A stretch of DNA of 64,000 nt from Nonomuraea helvata (GTDB taxonomy: Bacteria > Actinomycetota > Actinomycetes > Streptosporangiales > Streptosporangiaceae): NCBI RefSeq assembly GCF_039535785.1, contig NZ_BAAAXV010000001.1, forward strand, positions 2,108,001-2,172,000, written 5' to 3'. Both the position numbers and the translations under genes were made by a program. Each line of letters starts with the position of its first letter. Within the stretch, counting starts at the first letter, position 1. Positions 24,243-33,611 of this stretch are shown one piece after another. The notes under the pieces were generated by a model. The model did no database searches. It was not told the DNA's origin and saw only the letters and a program-made list of their open reading frames with translations.

Positions 24243-25706
24243 ATGACATCCCCATCCTGGTCCAGACGTTCGTTCATCACGCTCTTCATGAGCGACCTGT
24301 GGGAGCGCTTCGGCTTCTACGGCATGCTCGCCATCCTGGTCCTCTACTTCAGCGCACCCGCCGCCGGCGGCGGCCTCGGGCTGGCGCCCACCGACTCCGC
24401 TGCGCTGATGGGCGTCTACCTCGGCCTCACCTTCATGCTGTCGCTGCTCGGCGGCTGGGTGGGCGACCGGATCCTCGGCCCGCACGCCGCGACGCTGTAC
24501 GGCGCCGTCATCGTGGCGGCCGGCTACTTCGTGCTCGCCGCACCCACGACCGCGCTCACCGGCGTCGGGCTGCTGCTGGTGGCGACGGGCACGGCGATCT
24601 ACAAGCCGAACCTCACCACCATGCTCAACCTGCACTACGAACGCGTCCGCAGCGAGCGCGAGGCGGCGATCTCCATCTTCTACGTGGGCATCCAGGTGAG
24701 CGCTCTGCTGGCCCCGCTGGTGACCGGCTACCTGGGCGAACGCGTCGACTGGCACGCCGGCTTCGCCGCGGCCGGGGTGACCTCCGTCGCCTGTGCGCTG
24801 ACGTACTGGCGTGGCAGCCGCCGCTTCGACACCGCCGGCACCCTCACCGTCAACCGGGCGAGCGGGCAGGAGCTGCGGCGGTTCGGCGTGCGCGCGGCCG
24901 TCCCGGCGGTCTTCCTGCTGGCGGCGGCGGTGGGGCTGGTGCCGGTCGGGCTCACCATCGCCATCTGCGGGCTGAGCATCATCGTGGTGCCGTTCGTGTC
25001 CTTCTGGCTGCTCCGCCGCCACCCCGACCTCACCGCGGGCGACCGGCGGCGCCTGACCGTCTTCCTCTGGCCGCTGTGCGGCTCGGCGCTGTTCTGGCTG
25101 ATCGCCGGTCAGGACGGCTCGATCCTGAACCTCTTCGCCCAGCAGTCCACCGACCGCGAGATCTTCGGCTTCGTCGTGCCGGCGAGCTGGCTCCAGTCGG
25201 CGACGCCGCTGTTCATCCTGCTGGCCGCGCCGCTGCTGGCGCGGTACTTCAAGCGCCACGGGCAGTACGTCAACGTGGCGGTGAAGTTCTCGGTCGGGCT
25301 CGTCATCGTCGGGTTCAGCTTCATGATCATGGCGGGCGCCGCCTGGCTGGCGGCTTCGGGCGAGAAGACCTCACCCCTGTGGCTGGTCTCGATCTACCTC
25401 CTGCACGCCCTCGGCGAGCTCATCATCGCGGCGGTCGGCATCAGCGCCGCCTTCGAGGTCGCGCCCCCGGCCTTCCGCGCCCGGATGATCGGCCTGTGGT
25501 GGCTGTTCTCCGCGCTCGGCGCCGGCCTGGCCAGCCAGGTGGTACGGGTGACCGCGGTCATCCCGCAGTCGGTCTACTTCCTCGTCATCGCCGTGATCGT
25601 CACGGGCTTCGGTCTCGCGGTGGCGTACCGGCGTGACCGGATCGCGGCGGGCATCGTCCGGCCGGTCGAGACCGGCGAGCCGGCGGCATCCACCGTCCTC
25701 CACTGA
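24243..25706 (+). CDS. POT/PTR2-family proton-coupled transporter
   Basis: A 487-residue membrane protein of the MFS superfamily with the POT motif E-R-F-G-F-Y-G-M near residue 20 and about 14 hydrophobic segments. POT proteins usually import di- and tripeptides with protons; in a cluster, and with its own SARP-type promoter, a role in product export or precursor transport is more likely, but that is inference. No ribosome site is evident upstream, in line with a leaderless transcript. Confidence 0.85.
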   Translation: MTSPSWSRRSFITLFMSDLWERFGFYGMLAILVLYFSAPAAGGGLGLAPTDSAALMGVYLGLTFMLSLLGGWVGDRILGPHAATLYGAVIVAAGYFVLAAPTTALTGVGLLLVATGTAIYKPNLTTMLNLHYERVRSEREAAISIFYVGIQVSALLAPLVTGYLGERVDWHAGFAAAGVTSVACALTYWRGSRRFDTAGTLTVNRASGQELRRFGVRAAVPAVFLLAAAVGLVPVGLTIAICGLSIIVVPFVSFWLLRRHPDLTAGDRRRLTVFLWPLCGSALFWLIAGQDGSILNLFAQQSTDREIFGFVVPASWLQSATPLFILLAAPLLARYFKRHGQYVNVAVKFSVGLVIVGFSFMIMAGAAWLAASGEKTSPLWLVSIYLLHALGELIIAAVGISAAFEVAPPAFRARMIGLWWLFSALGAGLASQVVRVTAVIPQSVYFLVIAVIVTGFGLAVAYRRDRIAAGIVRPVETGEPAASTVLH

Positions 25707-25722
25707 CGAGTCTCTCAACGCA

Positions 25723-25757
25723 GAAGGCCGGTGACGGTGGATCCGTCACCGGCCTTC
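25723..25757. terminator. bidirectional terminator hairpin
   Basis: A perfect 15-bp stem (GAAGGCCGGTGACGG) with a 5-base loop between the convergent transporter and methyltransferase genes. Confidence 0.85.
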
Positions 25758-25772
25758 GCCGTGCGGTGGGGC

Positions 25773-26786
25773 TCAGCTCGCCTTGCGGGCGATCACGAGC
25801 GTGTCGTCGTCGCCGAGCAGGCGCACCTCGACGGAGGCGAACCCGGCCGCCTCCGCGTGGCTCCGGAGCTCACCCACGGTGTACTCCGACCCGCCGTCGG
25901 TGACCAGCAGCATGTCCAGGCTGATCACCAGGTTCTCGATCCGGCTGGACTTGCGGTCGAGCATGCGGTCGTAGACCACGAGCACGCCCCCGGGGTTGAC
26001 GGCCTGGTACGCCTTCTCCACCAGGAACTTGCGCTGCTCGGCCGACCAGTCGTGCAGCACGTGCCCCATGACCACGATGTCGGCGCTGGGCAGCGGGTCG
26101 TTGAAGAAGCTGCCCCCGTGGAAGGTCACCTTGCCGGTCAGCCCCTGCGCGGCGGCGAGCTCCTCGGCGAAGGGCGCCATCTGCGGCAGGTCGAACACCG
26201 AGCCGGCGAGGTGCGAATGCGCCTTGACGATCTGGGAGACCAGAGCGCCGCGGCAGCCGCCGACGTCCAGCACGGAGTCGTAGTCGCCCCAGCCGTCGTA
26301 GGCCTCGATCAGCTGCGGGCCGAGCGTGCGCGTCAGCGCGTCCATCGAGTTGATGAACTGGCCGAGGATCTTCGGGTTCTCGACCACCTCGTCGAAGTGG
26401 CTGCCGGTCTGCGACTCGCCGGTGCGCAGCGCCTCGGAGAGCCGGCCCCAGGCCGGGTAGAGGTTGCGGTTGGACCTCTCGATGAACCCGCCGATGTACG
26501 GCTCCGTGCCGCGCACCAGGTACTGGTCGGCGCCCGCGCTGTTGCGGTAACGGCCGTCCTCTCGCTCCAGCAGGTTGAGCTCGACCAGCAGGTCGAGCCA
26601 GTCGGACAGGCCGCGGCCGTGCAGGCCGAGGCGCTCGCGGATCTCCTCGGCGGAGGCCTCCACGCCCTGCAACTCGGTGAACAGACCGAGCTCCACGGCG
26701 GTCATCAGCGCCTTCGCGTCACAGAAGGAGTTGGCCAGCCGGATGATCCCGGAAGGCTTGCTGGTGTCCACGGCTGTAGTCGTCAC
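25773..26786 (-). CDS. SAM-dependent O-methyltransferase
   Basis: A 337-residue O-methyltransferase with the same two-domain layout and motifs as the enzyme at 23.1 kb (D-V-G-G-C-R-G-A, H-V-L-H-D-W, G-G-V-L-V-V-Y-D). The shared blocks, for example the start R-L-A/G-N-x-F-C-x-A-x-A-L, show that the two are paralogues, probably methylating different hydroxyls. It is last in the operon LLM/flavin monooxygenase/OMT, 12 bases after the monooxygenase stop. Confidence 0.92.
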   Translation of the reverse strand: MTTTAVDTSKPSGIIRLANSFCDAKALMTAVELGLFTELQGVEASAEEIRERLGLHGRGLSDWLDLLVELNLLEREDGRYRNSAGADQYLVRGTEPYIGGFIERSNRNLYPAWGRLSEALRTGESQTGSHFDEVVENPKILGQFINSMDALTRTLGPQLIEAYDGWGDYDSVLDVGGCRGALVSQIVKAHSHLAGSVFDLPQMAPFAEELAAAQGLTGKVTFHGGSFFNDPLPSADIVVMGHVLHDWSAEQRKFLVEKAYQAVNPGGVLVVYDRMLDRKSSRIENLVISLDMLLVTDGGSEYTVGELRSHAEAAGFASVEVRLLGDDDTLVIARKAS

Positions 26787-26798
26787 GTACGCATCTCC

Positions 26799-28007
26799 CT
26801 AGGCTTCTGTTTCGACATCGATCTTCCGCATGGACCATTTGGCGATCTTCAGCGACATCTCGATCGCTTCGGTCGCGTACCGCACCATCTCGGCCTGATA
26901 GCCGGCCGCCGCGTCCTCCAGCGACGCCTCGCCCCGCGCCACGGCCGCCAGGGCCCGGCTGAGGGCGCTCGCGTCGCGCAGCGCGGTGTTCGCCCCGACG
27001 CCGCCGGTCGGCGGCATCGTGTGGACGGCGTCTCCGAGGGGGATGACCCTGCCCTCACCCCAGGGCTCGACGGGCACCGTCGCCTTCAGCGTCAGCGGAT
27101 AGGTCTCCGCCGCCTCGGCGTGCGCGAACACGCCGCGAAGGTCCGGATGCCATTCGGCGGTCCGCTCGAGCACCAGCTCGCGCAGCTGTTCGCCGGTCAT
27201 CGAGAGGAACTCGGTGTCGGGGATCCCCAGCACGTCGCGGTGCACGCTGAAGACCGACATGTAGTAGTCCTCGGCCGGGTCCATCTCCACACCCGGCCAC
27301 AACCGCCCGGCCGCCTCGCGCGGCGTGTCGCGGAAGACCATGGGCATCAGCGCGAGGCGGAGCCCGTTGGCGCCGGTGACGTTGACGAACCGGTCGCGCA
27401 GCACCTCCGGCAGGCCGGCCTTGATGGCGGCAGCCCTCGGCGTACGGGAGAGGATCGCGCGGACGCCGAGGTCGAGGTGCCGGAACTCCGGCCGCAGCTG
27501 CCTGCGCACCTGCGAGTTGGCGCCGTCGGCCGCCACCAGCACGTCGCCGGTGACCGAGCCGCCGTCGGCGAAGTGCGCCACGACCTGGTCGCCCACCTGC
27601 TCAAAATGCGTGAAGCGCCGGTCGAAGTGCACCCCGTCGAGACCCGCCAGCAGGACGCGCCGCAGCGTCATGCGGTCGACCGCGTCGATCTTGTCGGGCG
27701 CGTCGCCGCGCGCGTCGCCGAACTCGGGGGCCCACTGCGGGTTCAGCTGCTCGTCGTAGGCCGCCAGGCCCTGCTCGTGCCGCAGGTTCGCGGTCGCGGC
27801 GAGCAGGTCCTGCGCGCGGCGGGGCAGGCAGTCCCGCAGCGCGCTCTCCCCTTCCGGGCTGATCCGCAGCCGGTAGCCCTGCATCCGCCCGCGGGGCGAC
27901 GCGTCACGCTCATAGACGTGGACGTCGTCGACACCGGCCTGTTTCAGACCTTGAGCGAGGCAGAGCCCGCCGATGCCGCCGCCGATGATGATGATCCGTA
28001 GCGGCAT
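26799..28007 (-). CDS. FAD-dependent monooxygenase
   Basis: A 402-residue flavoprotein hydroxylase (GGGIGG near residue 9, V-A-A-D-G-A-N-S near 158, L-G-D-A-V-H near 324). It lacks the thioredoxin-like C-terminal domain of the PgaE class, placing it in the shorter, UbiH/TetX-like group. Its ATG overlaps the stop of the LLM gene by one base. It probably hydroxylates, or oxidatively opens, the polyketide skeleton. Confidence 0.9.
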   Translation of the reverse strand: MPLRIIIIGGGIGGLCLAQGLKQAGVDDVHVYERDASPRGRMQGYRLRISPEGESALRDCLPRRAQDLLAATANLRHEQGLAAYDEQLNPQWAPEFGDARGDAPDKIDAVDRMTLRRVLLAGLDGVHFDRRFTHFEQVGDQVVAHFADGGSVTGDVLVAADGANSQVRRQLRPEFRHLDLGVRAILSRTPRAAAIKAGLPEVLRDRFVNVTGANGLRLALMPMVFRDTPREAAGRLWPGVEMDPAEDYYMSVFSVHRDVLGIPDTEFLSMTGEQLRELVLERTAEWHPDLRGVFAHAEAAETYPLTLKATVPVEPWGEGRVIPLGDAVHTMPPTGGVGANTALRDASALSRALAAVARGEASLEDAAAGYQAEMVRYATEAIEMSLKIAKWSMRKIDVETEA

Positions 28008-28861
28008 CACAGCACCACGTCGGCGATCCGGTCGAGGTGGTCCGGATCGGCCGTGCACGAAAGGATCAGCAGCTCGTCGCAGCCGTTGGCCGCGTAGGCG
28101 GCCGCCGCGTCCTTGAGCACGCTCTCGTCCGTGATGGCGCCCTTGGCGAGATGCTCGGCCATGGTGCCCATGTAGGCGTAGTAGCTGAGCATGTGCTCGG
28201 TGGCCCGCTCCTTGCCGTCGGGGCCGAGGGACACGTAGCAGTTGGTGCCCATCCTCGGCGTGCCGGTGCGGCCCTCCTCGTCCCAGAGCTCCTTGAACCT
28301 GGCCACCAGGTCGGGGAACTTCTGCGGCGGGCCGCCGGGCGAGATCCAGCCGATGCCGTACTTCGCGGCCCGGCGCAGGCCCCCGGGCGAGTGGCCGCCG
28401 GCCCAGAACGGGATGTCCCCGTTGACGGGCCGCGGGCCGACGCCCGGAACCGGGCCTTCGCCCTTCCAGACCTCCCTGAGCTCCTCGAGCATCGCGTCCA
28501 GCCGCCTGCCACGGGTGTGGTAGTCGGTGCCCGTCGCGACGTAGTCGTCCTCGCGCATGCCGGCGGAGACGCCGACGATGAGACGGCCCCCGGACAGGCG
28601 GTCCAGGCTGGCGAGCTGCTTGGCCAGCTCCACGGCGCTCGGCCGGTAGGCGGCCAGCAGGATCGCCGTCACGAGCTTGATCCGCTCGGTCACCGCCGCC
28701 GCGGCGGAGAGTGTGACGATGCCGTCGTAGTTGTCGTAGACCATCCGATCGACCACCGTCAGGCTGCTGAATCCGAGGCGCTCGGCGCGGCGCGCGAACT
28801 CGATCAGCTGGCTGCCGTCGGCGCCGGGGATGGTGGTCGGAAGGCAGACTCCGATATCCAT
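28007..28861 (-). CDS. LLM-class flavin/F420-dependent oxidoreductase
   Basis: A 284-residue luciferase-like TIM-barrel protein (start M-D-I-G-V-C-L-P-T, L-D-R-L-S-G-G-R-L-I-V-G-V, and G-G-H-S-P-G near residue 157). These enzymes use FMNH2 or reduced F420 for monooxygenation or reduction. It is first in the operon with the monooxygenase and OMT. Close relatives are at 43.7-44.5 kb and 58.5-59.4 kb. The substrate is unknown. Confidence 0.88.
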   Translation of the reverse strand: MDIGVCLPTTIPGADGSQLIEFARRAERLGFSSLTVVDRMVYDNYDGIVTLSAAAAVTERIKLVTAILLAAYRPSAVELAKQLASLDRLSGGRLIVGVSAGMREDDYVATGTDYHTRGRRLDAMLEELREVWKGEGPVPGVGPRPVNGDIPFWAGGHSPGGLRRAAKYGIGWISPGGPPQKFPDLVARFKELWDEEGRTGTPRMGTNCYVSLGPDGKERATEHMLSYYAYMGTMAEHLAKGAITDESVLKDAAAAYAANGCDELLILSCTADPDHLDRIADVVL

Positions 28862-28900
28862 GAACGCTCCTCTGTGCTTGCCTGGCTACCGGCGTGCACA

Positions 28901-28943
28901 AGTCTCCGAGCGGTCGTTGGGGGCGCGGTCGAGCCTGGGTCGA
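28901..28943 (-). promoter_or_regulatory. SARP-type promoter of the LLM/monooxygenase/OMT operon
   Basis: On the minus strand TCGACCC (28937-28943), TCGACCG (28926-28932) and the weaker CCCAACG (28915-28921), then 8 bp and GAGACT (28901-28906). Confidence 0.45.
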
Positions 28944-28993
28944 TACGCCTGTCCGGCGCGTTCGACGGCGCGTCGAGTTCGCCTGGCTATTTT
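28929..28993 (+). promoter_or_regulatory. SARP-type promoter of the second LLM gene
   Basis: Two heptamer pairs, TCGAGCC/TCGATAC (28929, 28940) and TCGACGG/TCGAGTT (28962, 28973), all in 11-bp register, then exactly 8 bp and TATTTT (28988-28993), the best -10 of the set. Confidence 0.7.
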
Positions 28994-29025
28994 CGGCTTC
29001 CGAGCCGAACGTCGAAAGGTATGCC

Positions 29026-30021
29026 ATGAAGCTGGGCGCGATCATCGAGTGGACGGACGACCTCGCCGTATTTCGCGATGTCGTCCGCCTCACCGACGAG
29101 CTCGGATATGACGTCATCGGCGTCGGGGACACCCCTGCCCGCGCCTACGAGCTGTTCGTGTCGCTCGCCGTGGCGGCGCAGGAGAGCAGGAACGCGACCC
29201 TGACGACCATGGTGACCACGCCGTTCCTGCGCCACCCTGTCGCCACCGCCACCGCGATCTCCACCCTGTACGAGCTGACGGGCGGCCGGGTCCACCTCTC
29301 GCTGGGCAACGGCGGCAGCACCAGGCGCGTCGTCGGGCGCTCCCCCGTGGGCTCGCCACGCCAGCTCTTCGACTACCTGCGGGCGGTCCGGGAGATCCTC
29401 GACGGCGGGACGGCGGAGGTCGACGGCTTCACCACCGAGGCGCTCACCCGGGTGCACCCCATGCCGATCCACGTGGCCGCCGACTACCCGCAGAGCCTGC
29501 GCCTGGCGGGCGAGACGGCCGACGGCGTGATCACCACGGTCGGGATGTCGGCCGAGCACGTGGAGCGGAAGATCGCCATGATCCGGGCCGGCGCCGAGCA
29601 GGCCGGCCGCGACCCGGACGCGATCGAGATCTGGGGCTTCAGCTTCATGTCCGTCCGCGACACCCACGAGGAGGCGGTCGCCGAGATCGCCGCGGCCCTG
29701 GCCTCCGACGTCGCCCTGCGCCTGAAGGCGCCGCACATGCGCAAGCTCGTCCCGTCCGGCCTGCTGGGCGCGGTGGAGGAGATGGAGCGCCGCTACGACG
29801 TCTGGGACTTCGTCCACGGAGGCAAGAACGCGCGCCTGCTGGAGGAGCTGGGGCTCACCGACTTCGCCCTCTCGCTCACCGGCGTGGCGGGGACCGTCCC
29901 GGAGGTGGCCGAGCAGCTGAAGGTGCTGGAGTCCGTGGGCGTCACGGGGATGTTCGCGGCGCTGCCCGTACTGGCCGACCCGGCGACGACACTGCGCGGG
30001 CTCCGCAAGGCGGCCGATTAG
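29026..30021 (+). CDS. LLM-class F420-dependent oxidoreductase
   Basis: A 331-residue luciferase-like protein of a subgroup different from the other three LLM proteins here (start M-K-L-G-A-I-I-E-W, L-Y-E-L-T-G-G-R-V-H-L-S-L-G, and H-V-A-A-D-Y-P near 150). It looks like the F420-dependent methylene-H4MPT-reductase-like branch. GAAAGG precedes the ATG at 29026. It is divergent from the other LLM operon under its own SARP-type promoter and ends at a hairpin. It is probably a dedicated reductase of a polyketide double bond or quinone. Confidence 0.88.
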   Translation: MKLGAIIEWTDDLAVFRDVVRLTDELGYDVIGVGDTPARAYELFVSLAVAAQESRNATLTTMVTTPFLRHPVATATAISTLYELTGGRVHLSLGNGGSTRRVVGRSPVGSPRQLFDYLRAVREILDGGTAEVDGFTTEALTRVHPMPIHVAADYPQSLRLAGETADGVITTVGMSAEHVERKIAMIRAGAEQAGRDPDAIEIWGFSFMSVRDTHEEAVAEIAAALASDVALRLKAPHMRKLVPSGLLGAVEEMERRYDVWDFVHGGKNARLLEELGLTDFALSLTGVAGTVPEVAEQLKVLESVGVTGMFAALPVLADPATTLRGLRKAAD

Positions 30022-30036
30022 CACTGACGATCACAC

Positions 30037-30073
30037 AGAGCCGGCCCCCACCTGGGAGGTGGGGGCCGGCTCT
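30037..30073. terminator. bidirectional terminator hairpin
   Basis: A perfect 17-bp stem (AGAGCCGGCCCCCACCT) with a GGG loop between the convergent LLM and halogenase genes. Confidence 0.85.
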
Positions 30074-30088
30074 CGTCGTGGCGCCCGC

Positions 30089-31507
30089 TCAGCCGACGGC
30101 GTCGAGCTCCTGCGCCGGCTGGCTCGAACGCAGGCCGAGCCGGGGCTGGGTGACCAGGTAGAGCCCGCCGACGGCGTTGGCCGGGTCGAACGGCGACTGC
30201 TTGACCTCGTGAACCCGGTTGAGGTTGTTCAGCGGGTTGGGGTCGCCGCTCTCGGCCCCCTGCAGATGGGCCTGGACCAGCTTGTACGCCTGCTCCGCGT
30301 CGTTGAGGTCGGCGATGCCGGTGACGATGCGGTCGAACGCGGCCTGCACCTCCAGGTGGTCGCGCTCCCCGGAGGTCAGCCGCTGCGCGTTGAAGAAGTG
30401 GTGCTCCTTGCCCCGGTAGCTCTCGTAGAACACCGAGACCAGCACGAGCAGCCGCTGGTAGGCGTGGTGGTAGACGTGGGAGTAGAAACGCCCGGCGTCC
30501 TCCTCCTCGACCTCTCCGCGCAGCACGCTGGACAGGCTCGCCGCGGCGAGCATCGCGCTGTAGGTGGCCAGGTGCACGCCGGTGGACAGCAGCGGGTCGA
30601 GGAAGCAGGCGGCGTCACCGGCCAGCAGGTATCCGGGACCGGCGAAGTTCTCGGTGACGTAGGAGTAGTCCTGCTCGACCTTCATCGGGGACACCTGCTC
30701 GGCGCCCTCCAGCATGGCGAGCACGGCCGGGCACTTGGCCAGCGCCTCGTCGTAGACCGCCTGCACGTCGCCGTCGAGCCGGTTGCGGCTGTCCCTGAAC
30801 AGGTCGCGCCCGGTGACCAGGCCGACGCTCACCGTCCCGTCGTGCAGCGGGATGGCCCAGAACCAGCCGTCCTCGATGGAGCAGACCGCGATGGCGCCCT
30901 TGGGTCCCTTGTCGAGCGGCTTGGCGTTCTTCCAGTACGTCCACGCCGCGACGTTCTTGAACACCTCGTGCATCCGGCGGCTCTTGAGGTGCTTGGTGGC
31001 GAGCACGCCGGCGCGGCCGGAGGCGTCGATGACGTGGCCGAACTCGATGCGTCCCGTCTTGCTCGCGTCCTTGGTCTCGTACCAGGTGGCCGCGACCGCG
31101 CGGTCGCCGTCGAACTCGATGTCGCGCACGCTCACTCCCTCGTGCACCTCGACACCGAGCTCGCGGGCGTGATCGAGGAGGATCTGGTCGAACTCGCTCC
31201 GTACGACCTGCCACGCGTTGGGGGTCTCGTCCCCCATGTTGCTGAACCTCACCTCCCACTCCTCGGGGCCCCAGACGAAGAAGGCGCCGCCCTTGGGCTG
31301 GAAGCCGTGGGCCTCCACCTTGTCCCAGACGCCCAGCAGCTCGAAGATCGGGCGGCAGGAGGGCAGGATCGACTCGCCGATGTGATAGCGGGGGAAGCGG
31401 TCACGTTCCAGGAGGGTCACCTGGAAGCCCTCGCGGGCCAGCAATCCGGCCGCCGTCGCGCCGGCGGGGCCGCCCCCAATGATCAGAACCTGGGTTGATT
31501 CGCGCAT
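30089..31507 (-). CDS. flavin-dependent halogenase (phenolic type)
   Basis: A 472-residue flavoprotein with GGGPAG near residue 11, the halogenase signature W-F-W-A-I-P at 215-220, and a candidate catalytic Lys72 in P-K-G-G-A-F-F. It should make hypohalous acid from FADH2, oxygen and chloride and halogenate a phenolic ring. The ATG at 31507 follows GGAAGGA. It is last in the operon flavin monooxygenase/methyltransferase/halogenase. No flavin reductase gene is next to it. Halogenated products are common in the xantholipin and lysolipin group. Confidence 0.93.
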   Translation of the reverse strand: MRESTQVLIIGGGPAGATAAGLLAREGFQVTLLERDRFPRYHIGESILPSCRPIFELLGVWDKVEAHGFQPKGGAFFVWGPEEWEVRFSNMGDETPNAWQVVRSEFDQILLDHARELGVEVHEGVSVRDIEFDGDRAVAATWYETKDASKTGRIEFGHVIDASGRAGVLATKHLKSRRMHEVFKNVAAWTYWKNAKPLDKGPKGAIAVCSIEDGWFWAIPLHDGTVSVGLVTGRDLFRDSRNRLDGDVQAVYDEALAKCPAVLAMLEGAEQVSPMKVEQDYSYVTENFAGPGYLLAGDAACFLDPLLSTGVHLATYSAMLAAASLSSVLRGEVEEEDAGRFYSHVYHHAYQRLLVLVSVFYESYRGKEHHFFNAQRLTSGERDHLEVQAAFDRIVTGIADLNDAEQAYKLVQAHLQGAESGDPNPLNNLNRVHEVKQSPFDPANAVGGLYLVTQPRLGLRSSQPAQELDAVG

Positions 31508-31552
31508 GGCTGGATCCTTCCGTCCTCGGGTTGAAGGTCGCTCGTGCACCGG

Positions 31553-32149
31553 TCAAGGGCGACGACGCAGCAAGAAGCAGGCTGAGCCGCTGCCGGGGAC
31601 CGGGGCGGCGAGCCGGCGGATCGTGAAATCTTCCTCATACAGCTCCCGTTCCTCTCCCGGCCGGAGCCGGCCGGGATATCGCATGCGCTCCCAGCGCCAC
31701 CAGGGGATGTCGTTGTAGAAGCACCACATGAGGACGAGCCCGCCCGGGCGCGTCCACTCCGCCACGTGCGCCGCGACCGCCCCGCGTTTGGCGGGGGCCA
31801 CGTCGTCGACCGACCCGTAGTCCAGGATCAGGTCGTACGGCCCGGCCACGCCGTCCACCCGTGGCGCGGTGAAGTCGGCCCTGACGAGGTTCACCTCCAC
31901 GCCGGCGCTTCCGGCCGCGCGCCGCGCCTTGGCCAGCGCCGTGGGAGAGAAGTCCACCCCGGTGGTCTCGAACCCCTGCCTGGCGAGGAAGACCGCCTGC
32001 GTGCCGTCGCCGCAGCCGAGGTCCAGCGCGCGGCCGGGGGCCGCGATCTCGCCGCTCGCCAGCAGTTCGGCGAGCTCCGGTCGAGGCTCGCTGGTCTCCC
32101 AGGGCGCCCCGACGCGGTACATGAAGTCGTAGCTTCTCCGGCCTGCCAT
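31553..32149 (-). CDS. class I SAM-dependent methyltransferase
   Basis: A 198-residue single-domain methyltransferase with the SAM loop D-L-G-C-G-D-G-T near residue 43 and G-V-D-F-S-P. It lacks the dimerisation domain of the two O-methyltransferases, so it is a different family and might methylate carbon, oxygen or nitrogen. The ATG at 32149 has GAGGTG upstream; an ATG at 32161 that overlaps the previous stop is an alternative start. It lies between a flavin monooxygenase and the halogenase in one operon. Confidence 0.87.
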   Translation of the reverse strand: MAGRRSYDFMYRVGAPWETSEPRPELAELLASGEIAAPGRALDLGCGDGTQAVFLARQGFETTGVDFSPTALAKARRAAGSAGVEVNLVRADFTAPRVDGVAGPYDLILDYGSVDDVAPAKRGAVAAHVAEWTRPGGLVLMWCFYNDIPWWRWERMRYPGRLRPGEERELYEEDFTIRRLAAPVPGSGSACFLLRRRP

Positions 32150-32157
32150 GCCACACC

Positions 32158-33384
32158 TCATCTCGTCCTGGCGTCGGACAGCCGAGCGGCTTCCGGATCG
32201 ACCGGCTCGTCCCAGTCGATCCGGTAGCGGTGCTGGTAGCCGAACGTCCGCTCCGGTCGCAGGACCGTGCGCAGCCCCAAGGGCAGCAGCAGGCTCATCA
32301 GCCCGCCCGCCACCGGTCCGAGCAGCTTGCTGCCGTTGGTCCGCGCGGCCTGCGCGATGACCCGCTCGACCCTGGGGCGGCGCAGGCGCTCGTAGGCGGC
32401 GAACGCGCCCGGGAGGTCGGGCAGGTCGCGCAGGCAACGGGCGAGCTGGACCGCGCTCTCGATCGCCAGCGAGGCGCCCTGGCCCGAGCTGGGCGAGGGC
32501 GCGTGCACGGCGTCGCCGACGAGCACCATCCGGCCCCGGTGCCAGCGCGGCACGCTCGGCATGATCTCGACCGTGCCCAGCACGATCAGGCGGTCGGGGC
32601 TGGTGTGCCGGATCAGGTCGCCGGCGGGCACGTCGCCCGCGTAGACCTCGCCCAGCCGCCGCAGCCACTCGGCCGCCGGCACCCGGCGGGCCTGGGCGGC
32701 GGTCATCGGCTCCGCGTGGGGAAGGTTGGCGAACCATCCGGTCCTGCTGTCGGGCTGCAGCCAGTATCCGAGGAACGCCCGCCTTCCGAACGCCATCCAG
32801 AGCTCGTCCGTACGGGCGGGGACCGCGTGGTCCGCCAGGCCGTCGAAGTTCAGCAGCGGAACGTGGCGCGGCCCGGGGGCGCCAGGGTCGATGAGCGTGC
32901 GGACCGTGGAGCGGATACCGTCGGCGCCGATCAGGACGTCCCCGCTGGCGGTGCTGCCGTCGGCGAACCTCGCCGTGATGCCGCCCGGGGTCTCGTCGGC
33001 GCCGACGAGGCGCTTGCCGTACACGATCCTGACGCCGTTCGCCGTGGCGTGGTCGTGCAGCGGGCCGTAGAGGTCGCTGCGCCACATGGTCTGGCTGGCT
33101 TCCAGGCCCGGCAGTCCGGGCAGCTCGCCGAGCCGCTTCCCGCTGCCGCTCGCCACGACCATGCTCCTGGTCGGCTGGCCGACCGTGCGCACCGTGACGT
33201 CCGAGCCGGTGATGCCCAGGGCGGCGAAGCCGTTCGGCGCGATCGTCAGCACGCTCCCGACGCCCTCGGCGGGCCCCGCGTACGCCTCGTAGACGGTCGC
33301 CTCGATGCCCGCCTTGCGCAGCGCCAGCGCCAGCACCGGACCGGCGATGCCGCCTCCGATGACCAGCGCGCTGCCTGTCGCCAT
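32158..33384 (-). CDS. FAD-dependent monooxygenase
   Basis: A 408-residue hydroxylase with GGGIAG near residue 10, I-G-A-D-G-I-R-S near 157 and V-G-D-A-V-H-A-P near 293. It is strongly alike to the protein at 34.2-35.4 kb throughout (same Y-E-A-Y-A, G-Q-G-A-S-L and C-L-R-D-L-P segments), so the two are paralogues placed head to head around the PadR gene. It is probably a hydroxylase or Baeyer-Villiger-type enzyme of the short FMO group. It heads the methyltransferase/halogenase operon under a SARP-type promoter. Confidence 0.92.
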   Translation of the reverse strand: MATGSALVIGGGIAGPVLALALRKAGIEATVYEAYAGPAEGVGSVLTIAPNGFAALGITGSDVTVRTVGQPTRSMVVASGSGKRLGELPGLPGLEASQTMWRSDLYGPLHDHATANGVRIVYGKRLVGADETPGGITARFADGSTASGDVLIGADGIRSTVRTLIDPGAPGPRHVPLLNFDGLADHAVPARTDELWMAFGRRAFLGYWLQPDSRTGWFANLPHAEPMTAAQARRVPAAEWLRRLGEVYAGDVPAGDLIRHTSPDRLIVLGTVEIMPSVPRWHRGRMVLVGDAVHAPSPSSGQGASLAIESAVQLARCLRDLPDLPGAFAAYERLRRPRVERVIAQAARTNGSKLLGPVAGGLMSLLLPLGLRTVLRPERTFGYQHRYRIDWDEPVDPEAARLSDARTR

Positions 33385-33424
33385 CGTCGAGCCTCCAGAA
33401 CGCTTGGGTTGAGCCGGTGGCGAA

Positions 33425-33456
33425 ACGCTAGGTGGCGGGGCTCAACGGCCACTGGA
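33425..33456 (-). promoter_or_regulatory. SARP-type promoter of the monooxygenase/methyltransferase/halogenase operon
   Basis: On the minus strand TCCAGTG (33450-33456) and TTGAGCC (33439-33445), 8 bp, then TAGCGT (33425-33430), matching TAnnnT. Confidence 0.65.
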
Positions 33457-33519
33457 GGCCGCCTTCGAGGCAGCTACGAGCGGGCCCGGTTAGAACCGGA
33501 GGCATCCGGCCGGTACGTC

Positions 33520-33611
33520 GTAATAGTTGGTATCACTTAGTTGGTGTTGACTATATAGAGCTGACTAGTGCATCCTGAGTAAGTAACAAAGGGAGTGTGG
33601 ATGGGACAGTG
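33520..33611 (+). promoter_or_regulatory. A+T-rich control region upstream of the PadR gene
   Basis: A conspicuously A+T-rich stretch with AGTTGGT repeated at 33524 and 33539, TTGACT at 33547 (possible -35), the palindrome CTATATAG at 33551-33558 and ACTAGT. It is a probable promoter and PadR autoregulation site; no SARP-type heptamers are present. Confidence 0.4.
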